NCBI GenBank assembly: GCA_963511305.1
Contig: CAUPIJ010000034.1
Span: 1 to 16,402 of the forward strand
Origin: Propionimicrobium sp963511305
GTDB lineage: Bacteria; Actinomycetota; Actinomycetes; Propionibacteriales; Propionibacteriaceae
DNA length: 16,402 nt
Direction of reading: 5' to 3'
A program made the translations under genes and the position numbers. Shown here in pieces: positions 6,397-13,548 of this stretch (position 1 is the stretch's first letter; every line of letters starts with the position of its first letter). The notes beneath the pieces were generated by a model. The model was not told the origin of the DNA. It did no database searches and saw nothing but the letters and a program-made list of their open reading frames with translations.

Positions 6397-7019
6397 ATTT
6401 CTGCCGTCAGTAGACAAGTACGCCAATGGTATCGCAGGAAGTGCTAAGGCGTAATTTACATTTGTAAGTTATAAATTTAAGGTTTCGTGGCCACAGACCC
6501 GCTGAATTGCCAATCGTCGGGGAAAGTTTGAATCCGGGCGTATTCGCGCACTGTGAACGGTCGCGTCTGGCTGGGGTGGCAGCAAAAATTCTTTAAGGTA
6601 ACTCACGAATTTAAGGTTGCCGATGGAATTACTGAGACCCTGCCATCCGCTCTGGTACAGCGTACTACGGCCGATAATCTCGGAGAAGACGGTGCCGGGT
6701 TTGTAAATGAAACTTCCGTTGAACTTACCGATGCTTTTGATAAAGAGAATTATTCAGATACTCCTGGAAAAGTTTGGTCTTTCCTATTTATCTCTCTTTT
6801 CATCGACCTTTTCAATTACTTCAGGCCGTAGGTAGCTTTGCTGTAAGCGAAACTGTCCAGAAGTAATTTTTTGGTAAAGCCGGGGTTAATTCTTCGAAAT
6901 AAGGTTTCTTGCGACTAGGCAAAAAGCAGTCTCGGGTTTCCAATTTTTTTAAGCGCGATGCTGGTCGCAGCATTTTTGTTAGTCTCAAATCATCAAGTCT
7001 TGACCGTGAGAAGACAGCC
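6397..7019. other. Long intergenic region with one doubtful small frame
   Basis: About 620 bases separate the TRAP terminator from the ABC ATPase start. AT-rich sequence near 6460-6480 (TTATAAATTTAAGG) could hold promoter elements. Apart from the doubtful frame at 6553-6831 I see no recognisable gene, RNA or repeat. The ABC operon promoter is probably between about 6830 and 7015. Confidence 0.3.
6553..6831 (+). CDS. Doubtful small ORF
   Basis: This is a 92-codon frame from GTG 6553. The middle (ITETLPSALVQRTTADNLGEDGAGF) looks like ordinary protein rather than random sequence, and the end (VWSFLFISLFIDLFNYF) is hydrophobic. No good ribosome binding site precedes it and I recognise no family. 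It could be a small membrane-anchored protein or the leftover of a larger gene. It is kept only because the region is otherwise empty. Confidence 0.2.
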   Translation: MNGRVWLGWQQKFFKVTHEFKVADGITETLPSALVQRTTADNLGEDGAGFVNETSVELTDAFDKENYSDTPGKVWSFLFISLFIDLFNYFRP

Positions 7020-7958
7020 ATGGCAAATGTTATTGAAGTCGAAGGTTTAACCAAGAGTTACAAGAATTTACGTGCCCTCAACGCGTTGAGTCTGCAGGTT
7101 CGCGAGGGTGAGATCCTGGGGCTGCTGGGGCCAAACGGCAGCGGAAAATCAACCGCAATAAACTGCATCCTTTCGCTTCTGCGTTTCGACAGCGGAACCG
7201 TAAAAATCTTCGGAAAAGAAATGCGCCCGGACGCCTACGACGTCAAACGTCGTCTCGGCGTCGTGTTTCAGGACGTCGCCGTATTCAACGAGCTAACTGT
7301 CGCGCAGAATCTCGAGTATTTCTGCGGCTTATACGTCTCGGACAAGGCCTCAAGGAAGAAGATGATCGACGCGGCCGTCCAGTTGGTCGGGCTGCAGGAC
7401 TACATGAAGTTTCGTCCAAAGCAGCTGTCTGGCGGCCTGCTTCGACGCCTCAATCTTGCCTGCGGAATCGCGCACGAACCAGACCTGATTTTCCTGGACG
7501 AACCAACAGTCGCCGTCGATCCGCAAAGCCGCAACAACATCCTGGACGGCATCGTTGAGCTGCGTGACCGTGGCGCCAGCGTGGTCTACACCACGCACTA
7601 CATGGAGGAAGCCGAGCAGATCTGCGATCGCATCATCATCCTCGACAAGGGTGAGATCATCGCCCAAGGCACCGTCGACGAGCTAAAGCAGCTATCGGAC
7701 ATCGAAGAGAAGGTCACGCTGCAAGGCGCCGAGATGCCGGCGCCGCTGCTCGAGAGCCTGCAAGCTGATCCGAAGATCCAGTCCGTCACGAGCCGCAACG
7801 GCAGCGTCCAAGTGGTCTACCGGCACGGCCAAAACAACGTCGCAACGCTTATCCGACAGCTGAGCGAAACGGGCGTGGCATACGAGTCGATTTACTCCGA
7901 ACGTCCGACGCTGAATGACGTCTTCCTTCAGCTCACAGGCAAGGAACTTCGGGATTAG
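7020..7958 (+). CDS. DrrA-type ABC transporter ATP-binding protein
   Basis: This 312-residue ATPase powers the two ABC-2 permeases encoded downstream. Members of this family export drugs, lipids or peptides. All nucleotide-binding motifs are present: Walker A GPNGSGKST (37-45), Q-loop VVFQD, signature LSGGLLRRLNLA, Walker B LIFLDEPT with the catalytic Glu, D-loop VAVDPQ, and the H-loop histidine in YTTHYMEEAE. The signature reads LSGGL rather than the usual LSGGQ, an uncommon but tolerated variant. The C-terminal ~90 residues are the regulatory extension seen in DrrA/CcmA-like exporters. I chose ATG 7020 because homology begins at MANVIEVEGLTKSY; the frame stays open upstream to 6909, but that extension looks non-coding. 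The stop is two bases before the next gene. GC is higher than to its left. Confidence 0.9.
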   Translation: MANVIEVEGLTKSYKNLRALNALSLQVREGEILGLLGPNGSGKSTAINCILSLLRFDSGTVKIFGKEMRPDAYDVKRRLGVVFQDVAVFNELTVAQNLEYFCGLYVSDKASRKKMIDAAVQLVGLQDYMKFRPKQLSGGLLRRLNLACGIAHEPDLIFLDEPTVAVDPQSRNNILDGIVELRDRGASVVYTTHYMEEAEQICDRIIILDKGEIIAQGTVDELKQLSDIEEKVTLQGAEMPAPLLESLQADPKIQSVTSRNGSVQVVYRHGQNNVATLIRQLSETGVAYESIYSERPTLNDVFLQLTGKELRD

Positions 7959-7960
7959 CC

Positions 7961-9190
7961 ATGACGCATCTGATCTCCTGCAACATCAAGGTTCTGGTCA
8001 GCAACAAAGCCCTTGTGTTCTGGACGCTCGCGTTCCCGATTCTGCTGGGCATCCTATTCAAAATGGCCTTTGGCGACATCATCAACCAGGAATCCTTCGA
8101 CACGATCCCAGTGGCGGTCGTCAACTCACAGACCTATCAAGACAGCCCGTTCAAGGCGGCCTTCGAGGAGTTGTCCGCTCCTGGCAGCTCGGGCGTCACG
8201 GGCGCGAAAAAGCCGGTGCTCAAAGTGCAGAACGTGGGCACACTGGAAGAAGGCAAGCAACTGCTGTCAGACGAAAAGGTCTCGGGCGTGGTCGAGGTGA
8301 CGGGGGTGCCCGTCCCTGGCACTGAGGAAAAATTCGATGCGAAGCTCACGATCTCCGCGAACGGGATGGATCAAAGCATTCTGAAAATAGTGCTCGACGA
8401 GATAATTCAGCGCGGCGACATGTTCGCAAAACTCGCCGGCGCTGAGGTTGGCGCTCAAATCAGCTCCGGAACTCCGCCAGAGAGTATCGACGTGGGGCAA
8501 ATCACCCAAGAGGTGCAGCGCAATCTCGAGGCCAGCGGGTTCGTGCTGAACGACCGCAGCCCGAAGTCCCTGGATCTGATCATGGCCGAGTTCTTTTCCC
8601 TAGTGGCTATGGCGGCGCTCTACGGTGGAATGTTCTCGATGACCGTGATGAACAATGCCCAGCCGCCGCTAGGGGTGATCGGTCGACGCGTCGCCGTTGC
8701 GCCAACTCGCAAGGCGAAGCTGATCGGTTCGGGAATCATCTCTAGCTACCTCGTGCAGCTCGTAGGGCTAATCCTGCTGTTGGCCGTGTGCCACTTCATC
8801 TTCGGCATCGACTTCGGGCAGAACTGGGCCCTAACATTCCTGCTCACTACGGTCGGTGCGCTCGTCGGGCTCTCCTTCGGGACGGCCATCTCGACGCTTG
8901 TGCCAGGCGGCGAAAACATGAAGATCGGGGTGCTGATCGGCCTGACGATGATGGGTTCCGTCATGGCGGGAATGATGGGTGGCGGAGCGCGCTACATGAT
9001 CGATCAAAGCGTGCCACTGATGAACAAAGTAAACCCGGTTGCGCTCATCACCGATGGCTTCTACAACCTCTTCTACCACCCAGGTTTCGAGGGGTTCTGG
9101 CTCGACGTCTTGCTGCTGCTCGGCATCTCCGTGTTGCTGCTTGGCGCGTCGCTTTTAGTTCTGCGGAGGCAACGCTATGACAGTCTTTAA
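7961..9190 (+). CDS. ABC-2 type exporter permease
   Basis: This 409-residue membrane subunit partners the preceding ATPase. The layout is the classic ABC-2 form. One N-terminal helix (about 12-32, ALVFWTLAFPILLGILF) comes first, then a ~170-residue extracytoplasmic domain. Five helices follow at about 208-232 (LIMAEFFSLVAMAALYGGMF), 253-281, 285-310, 320-345 (glycine/methionine-rich MMGSVMAGMMGGG) and 375-400 (LLLLGISVLLLGASLLVL). The ATG lies two bases after the ATPase stop, with AAGGAA upstream. Its 3' end overlaps the next permease by 14 bases, showing an operon. No substrate can be read from the sequence; antimicrobial-peptide or lipid export are typical roles of related systems. Confidence 0.88.
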   Translation: MTHLISCNIKVLVSNKALVFWTLAFPILLGILFKMAFGDIINQESFDTIPVAVVNSQTYQDSPFKAAFEELSAPGSSGVTGAKKPVLKVQNVGTLEEGKQLLSDEKVSGVVEVTGVPVPGTEEKFDAKLTISANGMDQSILKIVLDEIIQRGDMFAKLAGAEVGAQISSGTPPESIDVGQITQEVQRNLEASGFVLNDRSPKSLDLIMAEFFSLVAMAALYGGMFSMTVMNNAQPPLGVIGRRVAVAPTRKAKLIGSGIISSYLVQLVGLILLLAVCHFIFGIDFGQNWALTFLLTTVGALVGLSFGTAISTLVPGGENMKIGVLIGLTMMGSVMAGMMGGGARYMIDQSVPLMNKVNPVALITDGFYNLFYHPGFEGFWLDVLLLLGISVLLLGASLLVLRRQRYDSL

Positions 9191-10325
9191 AGGCTTCCTG
9201 CATGTGCTTGCCCGCAACCTGGGCTTCGTCATTTTGTATACGGCGATCATGGCCGCGATGGGGTTGACGGTGTTCAAAGCCTCACCGATCAGCTCGGGCG
9301 CCTTCGCGGCCTGGAAGCCCGCTGTCGTGGTCATAAACGAGGGCTCGGAGACGCCGATTACGAATGCGTTTAGAGCCTATCTTGAAGAACACACGACCAC
9401 GCCAGAGGTCGGCACGAGCGAGCGGGAAATAGACGATGCCCTCTATTACGAGGCGCTGGCGTATGCCGTTTATCTGCCTGACGACTTCAGCGAAAAAATA
9501 CTGACGGGGCAGAAACCCGAGATTGGTGTTAAGTCGCGGGGTAGTGCCGATAGCGCCTAAGCGGAGGTGCTTGTTACCCGCTTCCTGCGCTTGGCAAGTG
9601 GCTACGGGCAGACGATCAAAGACGAGGGCGAGCTAATAAAAGCCATCGAATCCAGCGTCGAACTGGAAAGCGACGTCGCGCTCACCAGCCAACTTGACCA
9701 GAAGACGCTCTACCACGTCAGTTCCCTTTATAACTTCGGCAGCTACACGCTCATGGCCGGAGCCATCTACGTCTTATCTATGGTGCTCGCCGCGTTTTCG
9801 CAGGTGAATGTTCGCAAGCGCACGGAGGTATCGCCGGCAAGCCCGCTTCGGGTGGACGCAAGCCTGATCGCCGGGTGCGCGATTGTCGCGGCTTTGTTGG
9901 TTGCGTTGAACATCGCTCTCGTCTCTGTGCTGGTGCCTGCCGCCGCAGATACCGGAAGAGCGGGGCTGTTTGCGCTCAACACCTGTGCTTTCGGGCTGCC
10001 GGTGCTGGCGCTGTCCTTCCTGATTGCGAAGATCACAAATAACAAGGAAGCTCTTAGCGCGATCGTGAATGTAATCGCGCTGGCCAGCGCGTTCCTGTGT
10101 GGGGCGTTTATCCCGCAGCGGATGATGCCGGATTCCGTCGCCATGTTCGGGCGTGCGCTGCCATCGTTTTATTACGTCGAAAATAACAACGCTTTGGCCG
10201 AGACGACCAGCTTCGACGGTTCTGCGGCGACACACTTTTGGGTCAACATCGGGGTGCTCGTCGGGTTCGCGGTAGCGCTATGGCTGATTTCGTTAGCTGT
10301 CGGGCGTATTCGACGTCAGGCATAG
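9177..10325 (+). pseudogene. Second ABC-2 permease interrupted by an in-frame stop
   Basis: One continuous frame of 382 codons encodes a second ABC-2 permease of the same layout as its neighbour, but codon 128 is TAA (9558-9560). Before it comes one N-terminal helix (about 14-33) and part of the external domain (YAVYLPDDFSEKILTG). After it the same frame continues with AEVLVTRFLRLASGYG and five helices up to LISLAVGRIRRQA. No other lesion is visible. The residue before the stop is Ala, and a Tyr codon (TAC or TAT) at this spot would fit the family pattern, so a single substitution could have broken it. GTG 9567, with GGAG immediately upstream, could allow weak reinitiation of a 252-residue C-terminal piece, but the spacing is too short to be convincing. 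The start is ATG 9177 with GGAGG at 9165-9169. A sequencing error cannot be excluded. Confidence 0.8.
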
Positions 10326-10466
10326 GCGCTTAGGGTTTTCTGGGGGAATCAGGCCGACTGGCTTTCTGAGCTGCCCAAAGGGGCATGATCGTCCTAGTGT
10401 CTGACTAGTCGATCTTGGGGCTAAAATCGAAGACGAAGCTTTATCGAGGCAGTTTTTAGGAGCAAA

Positions 10467-11273
10467 ATGTCTACACCACCAGTTGCATATGTAATAGCAG
10501 GTTCCGAGGCTACCGGCGGCGCCGGTTTCCAGGTCGATCTGAAGACCTATCAGCAGCTGGGTGTTTACGGCGTGGGCACGCTGTCCTGCATCGTCGCCTT
10601 CGACCCCAAGAACAATTGGGGCCACCGCTTCCACCCGGTGCCGAGGCAAATAATCGAAGAGCAGATCGAGGTTGCGCTGGCTTGCTTCGACGCCGACGTC
10701 ATGAACACCGCCAAGGTCGGCATGCTCGGCACACCCGAGACCATCGACGCGGTTGCTCAGGGCCTGGCCCAGCGCGAGTGGAAGAATCTCGTGGTCGATC
10801 CCGTGCTTATCTGCAAGGGGCAGGAACCGGGCGCAGCCCTCGACACCGATAACGCGCTGCGCGATAAGGTGCTGCCGCTGGCCAGCGTCGTCACGCCGAA
10901 CGTCTTCGAGTCGAAGGCGCTGTCCGGTATGGCCGAGATCAACACTGTTGAGGATCTTGAAGAGGCCGCGAAGCGAATCGGCGAGAGCGTACCTTACGTC
11001 GTCGCAAAGGGCGGAGTGGAGCTGCCGGGCGACGAAGCCATCGATGTGCTTTGGGACGGCAAGGAAATCACCCGTTTCAGCGCGCCCAAGGTTGGCAATC
11101 AGCGTGTTTCTGGCGCTGGCTGCACTATTGCGGCGGCCATTACCGCGGAGCTGGCGAAGGGTGCGGACATCAAGACCGCCGTCGGTAACGCGAAGAAGTT
11201 CGTCACCCGCGGAATAAACGCCAGGGTCAGCGCCAACACGCCTTTCGACACCGTATGGCAGGGCGCTAACTAG
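10467..11273 (+). CDS. pdxK: Pyridoxine/pyridoxal/pyridoxamine kinase (ThiD-like PdxK)
   Basis: This 268-residue kinase of the ribokinase superfamily phosphorylates vitamin B6 vitamers with ATP as part of pyridoxal 5'-phosphate salvage. The N-terminus AYVIAGSEATGGAGFQVDLKT carries the substrate-site motif. The central VYGVGTLSCIVAFDPKNNWGH closely follows the ThiD-like PdxK of Bacillus as I recall it. DPVLICKG (111-118) and VVTPNVFESKALSG (141-154) are further landmarks. VSGAGCT (214-220) is the catalytic anion hole; the family carries Cys here, as this protein does (Cys219). The close relative ThiD (HMP-phosphate kinase) is the alternative; the DP-N-W-H pattern favours PdxK. The start is ATG 10467 with AGGAG at 10458-10462. 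It is transcribed alone: 140 bases from the broken permease and followed by gene debris. Confidence 0.87.
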   Translation: MSTPPVAYVIAGSEATGGAGFQVDLKTYQQLGVYGVGTLSCIVAFDPKNNWGHRFHPVPRQIIEEQIEVALACFDADVMNTAKVGMLGTPETIDAVAQGLAQREWKNLVVDPVLICKGQEPGAALDTDNALRDKVLPLASVVTPNVFESKALSGMAEINTVEDLEEAAKRIGESVPYVVAKGGVELPGDEAIDVLWDGKEITRFSAPKVGNQRVSGAGCTIAAAITAELAKGADIKTAVGNAKKFVTRGINARVSANTPFDTVWQGAN

Positions 11274-11400
11274 CTGATCAGCCGATCGAATATAGAGCAG
11301 GAAGATATCGCAGCGAAAGATCGAGCACCCGAACTGCTCGCGTGGCTCGTCGCCTTGTGGGAGAAGTCCGTCCGCGCGACGCACCTCTTCCTATCCGACG
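11274..11400 (+). pseudogene. N-terminal remnant of a GNAT acetyltransferase
   Basis: Directly after the pdxK stop, the same frame reads IEQEDIAAKDRAPELLAWL followed by VALWEKSVRATHLFLSD. LWE-SVRATH-FL is the beginning of a common GNAT N-acetyltransferase group (YjaB-like) as I remember it, where it lies about 15-30 residues into the protein. The similarity stops abruptly at 11400, where an mgtE fragment begins. There is no start codon and no acetyl-CoA-binding motif, so this cannot work. The junction marks a recombination or deletion point. Confidence 0.55.
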
Positions 11401-11584
11401 GCCATCGGCGGCACCCTGACCATTCACGTGCTTGAGGCGTTCGAGGCCACGATCGCCCAGATGGTAGTGCTGTCGGTCTTCGTGCCGTTGCTGATCGGCA
11501 CGGGTGGCAACACGGGCAACCAGGCCGCAACTACCGTCACTAGGGCAATCGTGCTTGGTGATGTCTGGAAGGTGATCACCAGGG
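11401..11584 (+). pseudogene. Internal fragment of mgtE
   Basis: This 184-base piece matches 15335-15533 inside the intact mgtE, corresponding to MgtE residues 292-357 (first membrane helices, including VFVPLLIGTGGNTGNQAA). I count 7 mismatches plus one 15-base gap, about 96% identity. Six of the seven differences are synonymous and the gap keeps the frame. Both ends are abrupt: a GNAT remnant to the left, and an antisense permease remnant to the right. It is a duplicated or imported scrap, not a gene. Confidence 0.9.
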
Positions 11585-11747
11585 TGAAGCCGCTTGGCGA
11601 CAGGAAAGACTGCACCAGCACGTAGCACAGCGGCAGGATCAGGAAGAATACGAAAATTACGACGAGCAGCGCGTAGATAAGGGTGATTTCCTTGAAACGC
11701 CGCTGTCGTTTTAGGCCGCTGGCTAGGCTTGGGAGGAAACTCCTTTG
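11583..11747 (-). pseudogene. N-terminal remnant of an ABC transporter permease
   Basis: Read on the minus strand, the frame gives LKRQRRFKEITLIYALLVV, then IFVFFLILPLCYVLVQSF and LSPSGFT. This is the basic start, first membrane helix and following VQSF turn typical of iron/thiamine/spermidine-type ABC permeases. It runs straight into antisense mgtE at about 11583. Upstream the frame hits a stop (codon at 11748-11750) with no clear start codon. Only some 55 residues of a normally 270-550-residue protein remain. The exact transporter type is not decidable. Confidence 0.6.
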
Positions 11748-11782
11748 CTAAGAAAAACCGGTGCAACAAGCAGGGAGAAAGC

Positions 11783-11839
11783 ATGGCCGCCGAATCGCTG
11801 GAAAATCTGCAGCGTAGCGAAAAGGCGCGTATGTCTTAG
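11783..11839 (+). pseudogene. Short mgtE-like N-terminal remnant
   Basis: ATG 11783, preceded by GGGAG, opens an 18-codon frame MAAESLENLQRSEKARMS ending at TAG 11837-11839. The intact mgtE begins MSESLENLQERIERAL, and the DNA around ESLENLQ matches at roughly 19 of 21 bases. This looks like the 5' end of another mgtE copy cut off just before the restriction-modification promoter. Similarity is short, so chance or an unrelated leader peptide remain possible. Confidence 0.5.
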
Positions 11840-11864
11840 CGCAATCCCGGGGCGGGATTAGACT
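11836..11864 (+). promoter_or_regulatory. Putative methyltransferase promoter with operator in its spacer
   Basis: A possible -35 TTAGCG (11836-11841) and a -10 TAGACT (11859-11864, fitting TANNNT) are 17 bases apart. A perfect 7-bp inverted repeat AATCCCG-GGG-CGGGATT (11843-11859) occupies the spacer and touches the -10. The GTG start of the methyltransferase is only eight bases past the -10, and no clear ribosome binding site exists, so the transcript is probably leaderless. The HTH fused to the methyltransferase is the obvious candidate binder. This is inferred from position and symmetry. Confidence 0.5.
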
Positions 11865-11871
11865 TGCTTTC

Positions 11872-13278
11872 GTGAAGGAAATCGATCTTGTTCCAGAACT
11901 TATTTCTCCTGCCGAGGCGGCGCGTTTACTAAAGATGACACCGCAGCGTGTCCGCCAGTTAATTTCTGATGGGAAAATGTCTGCTACGAAGGTTGGTAGG
12001 AGCTGGGTCATACCGAAATCTGAGGTCAGCCGTGCTAGTGGAGAGACCACAACGTCGGCTATCGCGCCCTCTGAGAGGCGTAAGAACAAGGGTGAACTTA
12101 AATCATTAAGTTTTTTCTCTGGGGCTATGGGTCTTGATCTCGGTCTGGAGCGAGCAGGCATCGACACAATTATGGCCTGCGAATCCGATAAGTGGGCTCG
12201 TCAGACGATTGCGACCAATCGTCCTGACTTGCCGGTTCTCGGCGATATCTGGCGTTACAGCGCTAATGAGATTCGCGAACTTTCGGGGCTCGGTGAAAAA
12301 GAGGAAATAGATGTCGTTGCTGGAGGGCCTCCGTGCCAGGCGTTCTCCACTGCTGGCGCGCGAAGAGGCTTCGACGATGTTCGCGGAAACGTTTTTCTGC
12401 ACTACATAGATTTGATCAAAGAGCTTAATCCGAGATATGCAATTATTGAGAATGTTCGCGGTCTCTTATCTATGCCGGTCTCTCAGGCTCAGGCAAGCAT
12501 TCTTTACCGACAAACTGGCATTGATTTTTCGCAAAAACACGGAGCCATTAAATTGGTGACACATTTGTTGCGAGACGTTGGATACTCGGTAAGTTTCAAT
12601 TTGTACAATGCCGCTAATTACGGTACTCCACAAATTCGTGAGCGTGTCGTGTTTATTGCCGCGAGAGAAGGTGGGCCAGTTCCATATCTCGTGCCTACTC
12701 ATTCAGAGGACTCGCGATGGGGATTAAAGCCCTGGGAGACGGTTAAGAGCACCTTTTCGAAAATTCCTGACGGAGAGCGAAACTACCTTCCATTCCCCGA
12801 AAAGAGGTTGAAGTACTACCGGATGTTAGGGCCCGGTCAATATTGGAAGGATCTACCGAAAGAGATCCAGCCTGAGGCAATGGGTAAATCATTTTATTTG
12901 GGTGGAGGGAAAACAGGGTTTTACCGCCGCATAGCGTGGGATCGTCCTTCGCCTACGTTAGTGACTCACCCAACCATGCCTGCAACTGACTTGGGACATC
13001 CTGTAGAGGACAGGCCTCTCTCTGTGGAGGAGTATAAAGCCATTCAGCAGTTTCCTGAGAGCTGGATAATTCAAGGGAATCTACAACAGCAGTACAAACA
13101 AATTGGCAACGCGGTGCCGCTTGGGCTTGGAGAAGCCATTGGTAGAGCAGTTTTGAATCACTACCACCAGGTCGAGGCGAATCCCCCGGAAGGATTTAAA
13201 TTCTCGCGATATTCAAATACGAGTGATAGAGAACTAATACCAGATGTTTCTATCATTCCCGAAGGTGCGCTCTTTTAG
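11872..13278 (+). CDS. HTH-fused DNA (cytosine-5)-methyltransferase of a Type II R-M system
   Basis: This 468-residue modification enzyme transfers a methyl group from SAM to cytosine C5 in the target site, protecting host DNA from the partner nuclease. Residues about 10-52 form an excisionase/MerR-like helix-turn-helix (LISPAEAARLLKMTPQRVRQ and GRSWVIPKSEV). The methyltransferase follows: motif I LSFFSGAMGLDLGLERAG (79-96), motif IV GGPPCQAFS with nucleophile Cys155, motif VI IENVRG (E193), motif VIII PQIRERVVF (253-261), then the target-recognition region, motif IX around RPSPTLVTHP (358-367) and motif X YKQIGNAVPLGLG (408-420). All catalytic elements are intact. The start is GTG 11872; the next ATG (11935) would cut the HTH. 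GGWCC specificity is predicted from the SinI-like partner. Lower GC than neighbouring mgtE suggests acquisition. Confidence 0.93.
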   Translation: MKEIDLVPELISPAEAARLLKMTPQRVRQLISDGKMSATKVGRSWVIPKSEVSRASGETTTSAIAPSERRKNKGELKSLSFFSGAMGLDLGLERAGIDTIMACESDKWARQTIATNRPDLPVLGDIWRYSANEIRELSGLGEKEEIDVVAGGPPCQAFSTAGARRGFDDVRGNVFLHYIDLIKELNPRYAIIENVRGLLSMPVSQAQASILYRQTGIDFSQKHGAIKLVTHLLRDVGYSVSFNLYNAANYGTPQIRERVVFIAAREGGPVPYLVPTHSEDSRWGLKPWETVKSTFSKIPDGERNYLPFPEKRLKYYRMLGPGQYWKDLPKEIQPEAMGKSFYLGGGKTGFYRRIAWDRPSPTLVTHPTMPATDLGHPVEDRPLSVEEYKAIQQFPESWIIQGNLQQQYKQIGNAVPLGLGEAIGRAVLNHYHQVEANPPEGFKFSRYSNTSDRELIPDVSIIPEGALF

Positions 13279-13548
13279 TCTGTTGGCTAGATCAGGCGTG
13301 CTGATGTTGGTTAGTAAAAGAAGTTTTTTGCAGCGCGCCACGTAATGTTAAGCTGTGCCATTTTTTATAGACTGAAAATCAACTAGTTGGACGTTCCTGG
13401 TGCTGATCGCAGGTAGCTTGGAGAGTTGAATAACGCTAATCAGCTATGTGGTGCTATGGCGGCGCTGATAGAACTCTATTAGTTAAGAAATCCGCGTCAC
13501 GTGATGGCAAGAGCGAGATTCTCTTCGTGCGAAAGGAGATGTACTTCG
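13279..13548. other. Spacer between methyltransferase and endonuclease genes
   Basis: These are 270 AT-richer bases with no recognisable gene. The long spacing suggests the endonuclease has its own promoter here, allowing delayed expression, but I cannot fix -35/-10 boxes. No separate controller (C) protein gene is visible. An AAAGGAG ribosome binding site (13533-13539) precedes the endonuclease. Confidence 0.4.

Noticed and set aside
9558..9560. Stop-codon recoding in the permease
   Set aside because: Known amino-acid insertion systems use UGA or UAG with specific RNA elements. This codon is TAA, so a plain nonsense change is more likely.
10371..10384. Hairpin TGCCC-AAAG-GGGCA after the broken permease
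   Set aside because: The stem is only five base pairs with no T tract, too weak to call a terminator.
10467..11273. Calling the kinase ThiD (thiamine pathway)
   Set aside because: The motif pattern around IVAFDPKNNWGH and the lack of thiamine genes nearby favour PdxK, though the two families are closely related.
10293..11384. 363-codon open frame on the minus strand
   Set aside because: It is antisense to pdxK, whose plus-strand product has full family motifs. The minus translation has no recognisable domain; long antisense frames are common in GC-rich genes.
11278..11784. 168-codon open frame on the minus strand
   Set aside because: It runs across unrelated gene scraps. A different minus-strand frame contains the recognisable permease start, so this one is coincidental.
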